Shown here one piece after another: positions 25,268-34,321 of a DNA stretch of 64,000 nucleotides. The DNA is taken from IMG/VR virus record IMGVR_UViG_3300043449_002450, positions 62,001-126,000 of that record, one strand, 5' to 3'. The position numbers were made by a program, and so were the translations under genes. Each line of letters begins with the position of its first letter. The stretch's first letter is position 1. The notes under the pieces are model-generated. The model was not told where the DNA came from. It was given only the letters and a program-made list of their open reading frames with translations, and searched no databases. Source of the stretch: a virus.

Positions 25268-27196
25268 ATGTCTAAGACATTCTCACTCAACCAGCTCACA
25301 GAGGGCATCAGCGATCGGAATGTGACCGATGAGGGCCGCAGGCTCCTCGAGAAGTGGAACCGCACTGGCCTTCTCCGCGGACTTGATGGCGTCAAGCGTG
25401 ACACCATGGCTCGCCTCCTCGAGAACCAGGCTTCGCAGCTTCTTCGGGAGTTCAACAGCCTCGGCTCAGGTGGTGGTAGCCAGGCTGCCGGTGGCGACAT
25501 CCGCGGCTTCACCAACATCGCCTTCCCCATCGTCCGCCGCGTCTTCGGTGGCCTCGTGGCCAACGAGCTCGTCTCGATCCAGCCCATGTCACTTCCAAGC
25601 GGACTCCTCTTCTACTTGGACTACACATACGGCTCTGACGTCGGTGGCGACGCCAACCTCGTGACCGGTAACTCCACCAGCGGCGCAACCTACAAGGCCG
25701 GCCAGTCGATCTACAACAACCCCACAGGCAAGGGCGTCCGCAGCGGATCTCTCGCCACGGGTGGTCAGTATGACCTCATCGGCACTGGCTTCACCAAGGT
25801 TCACACATCCTCACTCGTTGTGGGTGTCGCAGCCAAGGGCGCTTTCCACACAGCAGGCGGCGCAGCTTCTTCTGTTCTCGTTAGCAGCCAGCTGTGCTTT
25901 GCAACTGGCACAGACGGTCGCCTCCTCCAGTTCGACCCACAGGTCACAACTGCAATCGAGGACGATGCTGCCGATGGCGCCATCAACGGTTTCGGCCAGT
26001 TCCAGTTCCTCCTTCTCCCTGCATCCTCGTTCCCCCCGAACGTTGACTTCCAGCAGGTCAAGGAGATCGCTCTCCACTCAGCACAGGTTAGCTCGACTGC
26101 ACTCGGCCTCGCAGTTCCTGGTGAGTCGTTCCAGGGTGGAAGTGGAATCCTCAACATCCGTCGTCTCAACCAGTTCGGAACCTACGCGGGTGGCGTGTTC
26201 ACACCAAACCCACTTCTTCCATCCGGTTCATCTAACGCACACGTTCTGGTCGTTGTCTCTGGTTCATACCAGCCTAGCGCAGCTACCCCAGGACCTTACC
26301 TCACTGCATCGTATGCACTCACAGATGCACTCACAGTTGACAGCTCTGATGCCACGACTCTCACGATCCCCTCGTTCGAGTCTGACTTCAGCACGACACC
26401 CTCGGTTGTCATCCCTGAGATCGACATCAAGATCGAGAGCATCCCAGTCACTGCCACGACCCGCAAGCTCCGCGCTCGTTGGTCGCCAGAGTTGGCCCAG
26501 GACCTCAACGCCTATCACTCGATGGACGCTGAGGTGGAGCTCACCCAGATCCTCTCCGAGCAGATCGCTCTAGAGATCGACCGTGAGATCCTCAACGACC
26601 TCCTCACCGAGGCTCGAGGCGCCAACTACTACTGGTCCCGTGCACCTGGTCGATTCCTCAACAAGACGAACGGCGCCGAGATCGCTCGCTCCGACACCAC
26701 ATTCCCCGGTCCCCAGTTCACTGGCACCGTCCGTGAGTGGTACGAGACTCTCATCGAGACCGTCATTGACGTCGCCAACGAGATCCACCGCAAGACTCTC
26801 CGTGGTTCGGCCAACTTCATTGTGGTCAGCCCCGACGTCGCCACGGTCCTCGAGGCTTCGGTCATGTACAAGCCCAACTACAGCATCGACGGCCAGGGCC
26901 AGGTCGGTGGCTCCATGTCGATCGGTGCTTCACCCATCGGCACTCTGAGCAACCGCTTCACCGTCTACAAGGACCCCTACTTCCCCCGTAACAAGATCCT
27001 CGTCGGTTACAAGGGCGGCAGCTACCTCGAGACAGGCTATGTCTACGCTCCCTACGTTCCGCTCATCGTCACCCCGACGATCTTCGCTCCTGAGGACTTC
27101 ACCCCCAGGAAGGGCGTGATGACCCGTTACGGCAAGAAGATGGTTCGCGCCGACTTCTACGGAACGGTCACCTGCCTCGACATGAACATCATCTGA
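25268..27196 (+). CDS. Major capsid protein precursor (T4 gp23-like)
   Basis: 642 residues, larger than T4 gp23 (521). The N-terminus contains LLENQASQLLRE (residues 51-61); cleavage after E61 would match the gp21 rule and the E65 cut in T4 gp23. The HK97-like shell domain follows with IVRRVFGGLVANELVSIQPMSLPSGLLFYLDYTYG. A long Gly/Thr/Ser-rich insertion around residues 170-390 may form a surface loop. Later segments (AYHSMDAEVELTQILSEQIALEIDREIL) are typical of the family. Codon use shifts sharply to C-ending codons compared with neighbours, as expected for the most abundant protein. AGGAG precedes the ATG; a UUCG terminator follows. Confidence 0.95.
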   Translation: MSKTFSLNQLTEGISDRNVTDEGRRLLEKWNRTGLLRGLDGVKRDTMARLLENQASQLLREFNSLGSGGGSQAAGGDIRGFTNIAFPIVRRVFGGLVANELVSIQPMSLPSGLLFYLDYTYGSDVGGDANLVTGNSTSGATYKAGQSIYNNPTGKGVRSGSLATGGQYDLIGTGFTKVHTSSLVVGVAAKGAFHTAGGAASSVLVSSQLCFATGTDGRLLQFDPQVTTAIEDDAADGAINGFGQFQFLLLPASSFPPNVDFQQVKEIALHSAQVSSTALGLAVPGESFQGGSGILNIRRLNQFGTYAGGVFTPNPLLPSGSSNAHVLVVVSGSYQPSAATPGPYLTASYALTDALTVDSSDATTLTIPSFESDFSTTPSVVIPEIDIKIESIPVTATTRKLRARWSPELAQDLNAYHSMDAEVELTQILSEQIALEIDREILNDLLTEARGANYYWSRAPGRFLNKTNGAEIARSDTTFPGPQFTGTVREWYETLIETVIDVANEIHRKTLRGSANFIVVSPDVATVLEASVMYKPNYSIDGQGQVGGSMSIGASPIGTLSNRFTVYKDPYFPRNKILVGYKGGSYLETGYVYAPYVPLIVTPTIFAPEDFTPRKGVMTRYGKKMVRADFYGTVTCLDMNII

Positions 27197-27219
27197 TGTT
27201 CTAGCCGACAAGGCACATG

Positions 27220-27249
27220 GCGGCCACCCTTCGGGGTGGCCGCTCTTGT
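27220..27249 (+). terminator. Intrinsic terminator after the capsid gene
   Basis: A perfect 10-bp stem GCGGCCACCC/GGGTGGCCGC is closed by a TTCG tetraloop (UUCG in RNA, exceptionally stable) and followed by TCTTGT. It lies 23 bases after the capsid stop codon and should end the head operon or trim its mRNA. Confidence 0.9.
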
Positions 27250-27423
27250 ATCTGCACCAGCTTCTGTTGGACTTCGTCATGACTGATGGGTGTAATGTCA
27301 TCCCACTTTTTAATGTGATCTGATGAATCTGCAGTGTGTTCGGCCTATGTAATCCTAGGCCCAATCCAGTGATCACCTGACACCGACGGGGGATTGGAAG
27401 CATTCGGAGCATAGGAGGATCAC
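27250..27423 (+). other. Structured non-coding spacer after the capsid terminator
   Basis: About 170 bases without a gene, the longest non-coding segment in the window after its terminator. It holds GGCCTA/TAGGCC arms (27342-27347, 27356-27361), CCAATCC/GGATTGG arms (27361-27367, 27391-27397) and the palindrome GTGATCAC (27369-27376). It ends in AGGAGG before the next gene. A promoter for the neck and tail operon is expected here, but I find no convincing -35/-10 pair. A leader RNA or small RNA is possible. Confidence 0.4.
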
Positions 27424-27894
27424 ATGCCAAAAACCGTAATTAGTGACGCGAAGGGCGTCGTCAACTCAGCAGGATCAGGAACAACCATCTCTAACGCTGT
27501 TACACTTAGCGGCGCGACAACTCTAAGCGGCGCGACAACTCTAAGCGGCGCGACAACTCTAAGCGGCGCTGTAACGCTAGGTGCTGCACTCGTAGGTAGT
27601 GTAGACACGCGTACTGACGCAGGCGCTGTGAGCCTTACATCTGTTGTAACGCTAGTTGTTACAACAACAGCCTCAGCACTTACACTTGCTGCAGGAACAG
27701 CAGGTCAAATTAAGATTTTGTCAATGACGACTGACGGTGGCGATGCAACACTTACGCCAGCGGGAGGCATCTTGAGCCCGTCCGCGGGCGCATTAACAAC
27801 AATCACATTTGATGCAGTGGGTGATGCTGTTACTTTGGTCTATACGGGCGCTAAGTGGGCCATAGTATCCAATTACGGTTGTGCATTAGCATAA
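27424..27894 (+). CDS. Head decoration/fibre-like protein with TLSGAT repeats
   Basis: 156 residues. Residues about 27-50 are four near-identical hexapeptides TLSGAT, typical of beta-solenoid or trimeric fibre shafts. The C-terminal part (TAGQIKILSMTTDGGDAT, then TTITFDAVGDAVTLVYTGAKWAIV) resembles a beta-sandwich tip seen in many marine-phage surface proteins. Only two charged residues occur in the first 40. It probably decorates the head or forms a short fibre; its place directly after the capsid gene supports the head. AGGAGG lies at ideal spacing. The 18-bp DNA repeat behind the shaft could change shaft length by recombination. Confidence 0.7.
   Translation: MPKTVISDAKGVVNSAGSGTTISNAVTLSGATTLSGATTLSGATTLSGAVTLGAALVGSVDTRTDAGAVSLTSVVTLVVTTTASALTLAAGTAGQIKILSMTTDGGDATLTPAGGILSPSAGALTTITFDAVGDAVTLVYTGAKWAIVSNYGCALA
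27502..27573 (+). repeat. Four 18-bp tandem repeats
   Basis: Four consecutive 18-base units, the inner two identical (ACTCTAAGCGGCGCGACA) and the outer two differing at a few bases. Each encodes one TLSGAT hexapeptide of the surface protein. Near identity at the DNA level points to recent expansion. Confidence 0.9.
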
Positions 27895-27912
27895 TAACAT
27901 TTAGGAGTCAAA

Positions 27913-28062
27913 ATGAGCACACAGATTAAGGCAGATGAAAAAACTGCTCCCAAGAAAGATCTAGCTGTAGAGGCAGCCATCAAAAAGCTGGTTCAAACTC
28001 TCGTACAGAGAGGCGTTCTTAAGTCACATGAGGCAGAAGAAGTTCTCAAAGACTTCAAGTAA
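27913..28062 (+). CDS. 49-residue protein, unknown
   Basis: A short gene starting ATGAGCACACAG with AGGAG 7 nt upstream, ending TAA before a clear terminator. The product is charged: MSTQIKADEKTAPKKDLAVE, then a helix AAIKKLVQTLVQRGVLKSHE and an acidic-basic end EVLKDFK. The ribosome site, coding-like composition and the terminator just downstream make it convincing despite its size. Function unknown; a small head or neck accessory, or a regulator, is possible. Confidence 0.7.
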   Translation: MSTQIKADEKTAPKKDLAVEAAIKKLVQTLVQRGVLKSHEAEEVLKDFK

Positions 28063-28078
28063 AAAGACCAAACAGCAC

Positions 28079-28112
28079 TCAAGCGTCCTCAAAAGGGGCG
28101 CTTGATCTGTAT
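28079..28112 (+). terminator. Intrinsic terminator after the 49-residue gene
   Basis: TCAAGCGTCC (28079-28088) pairs with GGGCGCTTGA (28096-28105), a 10-bp stem with one G-T wobble and a loop of 7 bases, followed by TCTGTATTT. It separates the decoration-protein genes from the neck genes. Confidence 0.75.
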
Positions 28113-28151
28113 TTGCTGCCTACTTAATTAGGAAAGAGCGGCGAGGTGAAT

Positions 28152-29321
28152 GTGTCCACATTTAGCACAACATTAAATCCAACACCATTCGGTGTATTTG
28201 ACGCTGATGTCGTCTTTCAAAACGATGCCGACAAAATGGTCACGTTTGTCAAGCGCAAGATGGGTGATGATGTCCTGTCTGTCGAGCTGACAAAGAAGAT
28301 GATCTGGGGAAACATGGAGGAGGCAGTTCTAGAGTATGGTGCTCTCCTCAATCAATACCAGGCAAAGTCACAGATGCTGACTTACCTCGGTTATACGACA
28401 GGCTCGGGCACCGAGGCAACCAATAAGTTGCCACGCGACAGCCTTGAGTATCTATCAAGATTTGCCGAGCCATATGCAGCCGAGGCTGGCATTGGGGGCT
28501 CATACAATCATTATTCTGGCTCCATTACGCTTGTCGGCGGAAAGCAAGACTACGACATCTACGACGATCTTGTTGATGCGTCTGGCACACCAATGTTCTT
28601 GACAGCATCTAATACGCCTCGAACAAAGATGAAAATCATGGAGGTCTTTCACTTTTCCCCACAGGCAGCATACAGATTCTTTGATACAACATCAGCCATC
28701 AACTATCTCAACAACGCATTCTCGTTCGAGTCATTTACGCCGGAAACAATCTTTTATGTGCTGCCCGTCTTTGAAGACGTGCTGCGTGCCGGCATGCTTG
28801 ACCTTTCTAACAGGGTTAGACGTTCAAATTACTCTTACCAGGTGATTGGTAGAAAGATTAGGATATTCCCCGCGCCCGTCAACCAGATCCCAAATAAGCT
28901 CTGGATTAGAATCAGGTATTTCAATAATCCTCTAAATCCAGACTACGAGGATGGCACAATAGGTGGTGTGTCTAACCTATCAAATATTCCATTTGGAAAC
29001 GTAACATACTCGAAGGTCAATAGCATTGGAGTGCAGTGGATCAGACAATACACGATCGCGCTGTGCATGGAGCAGCTTGGATTAATCAGAAGTAAGTTTG
29101 GAACATTACCCGTGCCTGGAGGCAACGTTACTCTAAACGGTTCTGATCTGACATCTAAGGGTCGTGAAGATAAGAAGGAACTTGTAACAAAGCTTCGTGA
29201 GATGCTTGACACGATGACCTATGACAAACTTCTCGAGACAGCAGCTTCTCGTGCTGAAAATCTCAATAAACAGCTTTCTAAGATTCCTGTGCCTAACGGC
29301 CGGGCGATCTTCATGGGATAA
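28152..29321 (+). CDS. Neck protein (T4 gp13-like), probable
   Basis: About 389 residues. The segment DADKMVTFVKRKMGDDVLSVELTKKMIWGN and the following AVLEYGALLNQYQAKSQM are characteristic of a neck or head-completion protein I know from large T4-like marine phages. Order also fits: capsid, then this, then a second neck-like gene, tail completion and sheath. The start is a GTG; I prefer 28152 because GAGG (28143-28146) is spaced 5 nt from it, while the GTG at 28146 overlaps that site. Its job would be to seal the portal vertex after packaging and form the collar for tail joining. Confidence 0.7.
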   Translation: MSTFSTTLNPTPFGVFDADVVFQNDADKMVTFVKRKMGDDVLSVELTKKMIWGNMEEAVLEYGALLNQYQAKSQMLTYLGYTTGSGTEATNKLPRDSLEYLSRFAEPYAAEAGIGGSYNHYSGSITLVGGKQDYDIYDDLVDASGTPMFLTASNTPRTKMKIMEVFHFSPQAAYRFFDTTSAINYLNNAFSFESFTPETIFYVLPVFEDVLRAGMLDLSNRVRRSNYSYQVIGRKIRIFPAPVNQIPNKLWIRIRYFNNPLNPDYEDGTIGGVSNLSNIPFGNVTYSKVNSIGVQWIRQYTIALCMEQLGLIRSKFGTLPVPGGNVTLNGSDLTSKGREDKKELVTKLREMLDTMTYDKLLETAASRAENLNKQLSKIPVPNGRAIFMG

Positions 29322-29324
29322 CAC

Positions 29325-29990
29325 ATGGCAAGATTATTCATTACGCCTCGAGAGATCAACTTCATCAATGACATCGCTAAAGAGCTTGTCAAGGATGTCG
29401 TAGGCCAGAAAATATATTACTTCTCTATAAATGAGGTCAAGACACGAGTTCATGATGTCTATGAGGAAGCTGCCGATAAAATATTTGAAAAGCCAATAGA
29501 GCTCGAGTGCCTCGTTAAATACTCACCACAAGAGATCAGAACTAACAAGTTCGGATCTGAAGAATACTACACGATTGAGGCTTACATACAGGTCAGAGAC
29601 CTCATTGATAAGCAAATTGCGCTTGCTGAGGGTGACTTCTTTACATACGGTGACACGTTCTTTGAGATCATCAAGGCGCCCAGGACCGACACAATTTTTG
29701 GTCAGATCGAGCATAAGAGCTACATCACGATCACAGGTAAGCAGTCAAGAAAGGGTCAATTCATGTCGAAGATCTTCGGACCAACGTCAGAAGAATACAC
29801 CGACGCCGACGCCGTCCAGAACACATACGTGCAACAGCGAGGTTTTGCGGAGAACAAGCTTGGAAAGACAGGAGACGTCAGAGCTTTACAGCAGAATGGC
29901 GTCCTTGACACGCCTATCAGTGGACCAGCAGAGGTGTCGCCGCTTGGTGATCCTGACAATGTTGGCTCATCTTTTTATGACGAGACCTAA
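29325..29990 (+). CDS. Neck protein (T4 gp14-like), probable
   Basis: 221 residues starting MARLFITPREINFINDIAKE. The first half has helices and a KIYYFSINEVKTRVHDVYEEA segment. The middle (SEEYYTIEAYIQVRDLI, then GDFFTYGDTFFEII) is a beta-barrel-like head-tail connector fold. The C-terminal 70 residues are polar and probably flexible. It starts 3 bases after the first neck gene and ends 2 bases before the tail-completion gene, as expected for an operon of connector proteins. The T4 gp14 assignment rests on order and general likeness. Confidence 0.65.
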   Translation: MARLFITPREINFINDIAKELVKDVVGQKIYYFSINEVKTRVHDVYEEAADKIFEKPIELECLVKYSPQEIRTNKFGSEEYYTIEAYIQVRDLIDKQIALAEGDFFTYGDTFFEIIKAPRTDTIFGQIEHKSYITITGKQSRKGQFMSKIFGPTSEEYTDADAVQNTYVQQRGFAENKLGKTGDVRALQQNGVLDTPISGPAEVSPLGDPDNVGSSFYDET

Positions 29991-29992
29991 CA

Positions 29993-31180
29993 ATGAGGCA
30001 AAAAGAGCAGCTTAAGAAGGGTTATGAGGGTTTTAATGTCCCTGATAATTTTGAGTTTCCATCCTGCGGTGTAGAGGATGTTGATCGCGCGCTATTCGAG
30101 CTGTTCGATAAGAAGCTTGCATTTGAGGTAAAGGTCAATGAGCAGACAACAAAGGTCCCTGTCGTTTTTGCAGCAGGCGAGAGATTTGCGCTGACCCGTA
30201 GGCAGAAACCAATTAGAGATAGAAATAACGCTCTAATTCTGCCCCTTATTGCCATCAAGAGGACTTCTATCGGTTATAAGACAGAAGCAGAAGCGGGTGG
30301 CACTGCCATATCATTCCGCCAAAACACCGACTATGTCATCAGAAAGCGCTTAGATGCTTCTGATAGAAGCTACCAGAATGTTATAAACAAGCTATCCTTA
30401 AAAAATCAAGACAACGTGTCATCCCGAGCTCACTTTATCAATAACGATATATCACCTGGCAATAATACACAACCAAACACGATCACATCAAGACGCAACG
30501 GCTCGGGCATTTCATATGGTGGCGGCAAGCTAGCGTTTGGGCTGCATGATAGCATTGGGAAGAATGTCTTCGAAGTGATCACGATACCTTATCCAGTTTT
30601 TGTGCAGCTTAACTATAACATCACTTTCTGGACGCAATACATGTCACAGATGAACCAGCTTCTAGAGCTGCTTCTGATGAGGACGGATGGTCAAGGTAGA
30701 GAATTTCACCTAGTCTCAAATAAAGGATTCACATTCACTGCCTTCCTCCAGGGGTCTTTGACATCGGGCGACAACTTTGACAACTTCACAGATGATGAGC
30801 GTATTATACGATACTCATTTGACATAAGAGTCCCTGCTTATATTCTCGCGCCAAGACATCCTGGTTCACCCACACCATTTAGGAAGTTCCAGTCGGCTCC
30901 AGAGATACAGTTTGAGTTCGATGAGATCCGCAAGCAAGTTGCAGTTCCTCCTGTGACTATGACTGCTGAGAGCAAGGTCAACGCATTCATATTGACAGAC
31001 ATTAACATACTTGATGACAATGGTCACATGGTTCGTCCAAGAAATGAGTCAATGCTTGAGACAACAGTCGATACGGCAGAAGGCAGAGAATACCAGCCCT
31101 TGGTCACAAGAGAGCAGCGTCAAGGTGAGCAGATTGATCCGGGAAGGATAGTTAAAGAAATAGAGACCACTAAGATCTAG
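29993..31180 (+). CDS. Putative proximal tail completion/sheath stabiliser protein
   Basis: 395 residues. The central region VITIPYPVFVQLNYNITFWTQ and NQLLELLLM resembles the segment in T4 gp15-like proteins where a TPY/IPY motif leads to a long helix and a bilayer of beta strands. The order (neck, this, sheath, tube) also fits gp15 or gp3. It lacks enzyme motifs. A disordered Asn/Thr/Arg stretch lies near residues 155-175. It would cap the head-proximal end of the tail tube and hold the sheath. The assignment is tentative; it could be another connector. Confidence 0.5.
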   Translation: MRQKEQLKKGYEGFNVPDNFEFPSCGVEDVDRALFELFDKKLAFEVKVNEQTTKVPVVFAAGERFALTRRQKPIRDRNNALILPLIAIKRTSIGYKTEAEAGGTAISFRQNTDYVIRKRLDASDRSYQNVINKLSLKNQDNVSSRAHFINNDISPGNNTQPNTITSRRNGSGISYGGGKLAFGLHDSIGKNVFEVITIPYPVFVQLNYNITFWTQYMSQMNQLLELLLMRTDGQGREFHLVSNKGFTFTAFLQGSLTSGDNFDNFTDDERIIRYSFDIRVPAYILAPRHPGSPTPFRKFQSAPEIQFEFDEIRKQVAVPPVTMTAESKVNAFILTDINILDDNGHMVRPRNESMLETTVDTAEGREYQPLVTREQRQGEQIDPGRIVKEIETTKI

Positions 31181-31231
31181 TCATTTCAACCTTTGCCGGG
31201 ATATGTATTTGGTAGAACGCCTGGAGAGAAA

Positions 31232-34200
31232 ATGGCAGAAGTAACGTATCGGTCACCCGGATTTTTTGAGACCGAGATCGACCTAAGCGGTCAGGTGGCA
31301 GCCGCACCAAGTGGCACACCCGCAGGTCTTGTAGGAACTTCTCCGATGGGTCCTGCTTTCATTCCCACGACAGTCGCTTCCCTTGGAGAGTTTACCACGG
31401 TCTTTGGAGATGATCCAAACAATCGGTCGCCCGCATATTATGCAGCACAAGAGTATTTTAAGAGCGGTCAAGCGCTAACGTTCGTCAGAGTTCTTGGCGC
31501 AGGCGGAAATGCATCAGCAGCTGATGCTTCGATCACACAGACTCGCGGCACTGTAAAAGGCGCAGGTTTTGTCATATCAGGCTCGGTCCCAGCCGGCACA
31601 AATGATTCAAGAGGCGTTGGATTTGTTCAATACATTGTTGGCAAGCATGCCTTGCAGGCAAATGATACCACATCAAGCTACGCCATCTTCAATGAAGCAA
31701 CAAACACATACGCGGGCGGAAGTAGCAATATTAGCCTTGTCAGAGGCGTCCTCTTGTTCGCTACAGGGACACGAGCTCAAGTTTTAAATTATGCTGACAG
31801 CTACTCAGTTGCCAATGCATCAGACGACATCGCAACAGCTAACTCAAGCGGTCTATTCAAGCTTGTAATATCAAGCTCAGCTACGGGATACGGAACAGCT
31901 GATGGTAGCACGGGCATCAAGATCTACACGGCATCTCTTGATCCCGATAGCGATAGCTACATTGGAAAAGTGCTTAATACGTCACCGCAACTCTTCGAGA
32001 CACACCAGCACCTTCTCTACCAGCACTTCCCTGTCGACGGTGCTGTGGCAACTCTAGGCACGACTGATGCAGTTGCCATAGCAAGCGGTTCAGAGCTAAC
32101 ATCAGCCGCGTCAGGTGATTCTACCCTTCCGTTTGCAAGAGCATTTGGCCGATTTGATGCTAGATACTCCGCGTCAAGAACAACACCGTTTATAAGTCAG
32201 CCCTTTGGCGATAAGGAATATGATCTTTTCTACTTTGAGTCAATCGGTCATGGTGCTGACACGAGCACAAGATTTAAGATAGCCATCACAAATCTCCGCA
32301 AGTCTGATAATCCAACAGATCCATATGGCACATTTAATGTCATCGTTCGAGATTTCTATGACACAGATGCCAATCCATACATCTATGAGCAATTTATTGG
32401 CTGTAATCTCAATCCTTTGAGTGGTCAATACATTGGAAAAATGATTGGCAACCTAAAGTCTACTTACAACTTTGATGCGACATCGCAGTCTGAACGTCGT
32501 TTTGTGACGTCAGGCAACTATGTTTCTAGATCAAGATTCGTCAGAGTGATCATTGACGAGCAGGTTGAAAAGGGACTAGTCCCTAACGCAGCACTCCCGT
32601 TTGGTTTTAGAGGCTTGCCGCTCTTAAAGACAAATGATTCCTTGCAAGATGTCGGCGTAAAGCAGACACGTAGGCTTGCCCTATTGGGTGCAACAACCAC
32701 ACTGACATCCTCAGTTATGCCCCCAGTCCCATACAGATTTAAGATCACCACAGGTCCAACAACTAACACACCAACCTTTGACGGTGATGACGGAAATCAG
32801 GAAATTGTTGACGGTCGTCTACACTGGGGCTATAAGTTTGAGAGAGTTGAGATTGCTCTTGATCCTAATACTAGCGACAAGCGCAATGAATACATTGATA
32901 ATATTGTTAAGTTCGCAGGTATAGAGAAGCTGGACACTCTTATAACGGGTTCTGGCGCTGACAGCTTTGCTAACAATAAGTTTACTCTTGCCAAGGTTGC
33001 TCTCTACAACCAGCTTAATGGAAGAAGCGTTGATACAGCAGTTAGTGACCTGTCAGGAACTCTCAACCAAGTCATGGTGAACGCGTATTACGCACGTAGC
33101 GCAACTCCTGATCCTACCAACTACACAGTTGATACAGGCACCGGTGGCACTGCTCTAACAGATCGACTCACATTCGCGTCTCTTTGCGCAATGACGTCTT
33201 CTTACTACTTCAATAGGTTTACGGACTACATGAAGTATACGAACGTGATGTATGGCGGCTGGGATGGCACAAACATTCTAGATCCGGACATGGCGAAGCT
33301 TAATGATAAGGCGTCATCGTCTGAGACGGGCGGCCTTGCGATAAGCTCACCCAATATCGGCCTTGCAGTGAGCGCGACATCAAACGTATTTGGCACTAGC
33401 GCTACAAACTCTGTAGTCAACTCTTACAGAAGCTCGATCGACATCATAGCAGACCCAATCAAGTCACGTGTCAATGTGATAGCAATCCCAGGCATAAGAG
33501 AACCGGCTATCACAAACTACGCGATGTCGAGTGTAAAAACATATGCTAAGGGCCTCTATCTCTTGGATATTCCGTGCTACGATGATTCTAATACACGGAT
33601 ATTCAACACCACATCTCAACCAGATGTCACAAATACGATTAGAAACTTTGCGACCCGTAGAGTAGATAATCGCTACGCGGCGACCTATTTCCCAGATGTG
33701 TCGCTGATAGACAGCACAACTGATCGTCGCGTTCGTGTTCCAGCTTCTGTTGCAGCATTTGGTGCGCTATCACAAAATGACAAGCTGGCATTTCCGTGGT
33801 ATGCACCCGCAGGATTTAACAGAGCATCTTTGGCCGCCGTTGTTAACCTTGCGACCAAGGTTGCAAGCTCAGACAGAGACGCACTTTATGACGCAAGGAT
33901 CAATCCAATAACAACATTCCCAGGTGCGGGATTCGTGATCTGGGGTCAAAAGACACTGCAACTAGCAAATTCTGCACTAAATCGTGTTAATGTCGTCAGA
34001 ATGTTGATCGAGGTTGCTGCTAGAGTTTCTACAATAGGACTAGGCTATGTCTTTGAGCAGAATACACCCTCAACTAGAGCAAGATTCGTATCACAGCTCA
34101 CACCTGCTCTAACACTCGTGCAGTCACAGAGCGGAATAGATAGCTTCACGATCACGATGAACGAGACAAATAACACACAGACTGACATCGAGCAAAATAA

Positions 34201-34294
34201 GCTAAATGGTCGCATAACGATTGTTCCAACACGCGCGGTTGAGTTCATCGCAATCGACTTCATAGTGACGAATGCTGGAGTGCAGTTCGCATGA
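31232..34294 (+). CDS. Tail sheath protein 1 (T4 gp18-like)
   Basis: About 1020 residues, much longer than T4 gp18 (659). The N-terminus MAEVTYRSPGFFETEIDLS and SGTPAGLVGTSPMGPAFIP are sheath hallmarks. The C-terminus (PGAGFVIWGQKTLQ, RVNVVRMLIEVAARVS, TRAVEFIAIDFIVTNAG) forms the conserved contractile core. The start ATG at 31232 has GGAGAG upstream; an in-frame TTG 39 nt earlier is unlikely. Copies stack around the tube and contract to drive infection. The middle part is the likely outer domain. It is followed 27 bases later by a second sheath gene. Confidence 0.93.
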   Translation: MAEVTYRSPGFFETEIDLSGQVAAAPSGTPAGLVGTSPMGPAFIPTTVASLGEFTTVFGDDPNNRSPAYYAAQEYFKSGQALTFVRVLGAGGNASAADASITQTRGTVKGAGFVISGSVPAGTNDSRGVGFVQYIVGKHALQANDTTSSYAIFNEATNTYAGGSSNISLVRGVLLFATGTRAQVLNYADSYSVANASDDIATANSSGLFKLVISSSATGYGTADGSTGIKIYTASLDPDSDSYIGKVLNTSPQLFETHQHLLYQHFPVDGAVATLGTTDAVAIASGSELTSAASGDSTLPFARAFGRFDARYSASRTTPFISQPFGDKEYDLFYFESIGHGADTSTRFKIAITNLRKSDNPTDPYGTFNVIVRDFYDTDANPYIYEQFIGCNLNPLSGQYIGKMIGNLKSTYNFDATSQSERRFVTSGNYVSRSRFVRVIIDEQVEKGLVPNAALPFGFRGLPLLKTNDSLQDVGVKQTRRLALLGATTTLTSSVMPPVPYRFKITTGPTTNTPTFDGDDGNQEIVDGRLHWGYKFERVEIALDPNTSDKRNEYIDNIVKFAGIEKLDTLITGSGADSFANNKFTLAKVALYNQLNGRSVDTAVSDLSGTLNQVMVNAYYARSATPDPTNYTVDTGTGGTALTDRLTFASLCAMTSSYYFNRFTDYMKYTNVMYGGWDGTNILDPDMAKLNDKASSSETGGLAISSPNIGLAVSATSNVFGTSATNSVVNSYRSSIDIIADPIKSRVNVIAIPGIREPAITNYAMSSVKTYAKGLYLLDIPCYDDSNTRIFNTTSQPDVTNTIRNFATRRVDNRYAATYFPDVSLIDSTTDRRVRVPASVAAFGALSQNDKLAFPWYAPAGFNRASLAAVVNLATKVASSDRDALYDARINPITTFPGAGFVIWGQKTLQLANSALNRVNVVRMLIEVAARVSTIGLGYVFEQNTPSTRARFVSQLTPALTLVQSQSGIDSFTITMNETNNTQTDIEQNKLNGRITIVPTRAVEFIAIDFIVTNAGVQFA

Positions 34295-34321
34295 GAATAA
34301 TTAAATGTGGGAGCAGATGAT

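Noticed and set aside
25761-26573. 270-codon plus-strand frame inside the capsid gene
   Set aside because: Ser/Arg-rich shadow of the strongly codon-biased capsid gene in another frame, no motifs.
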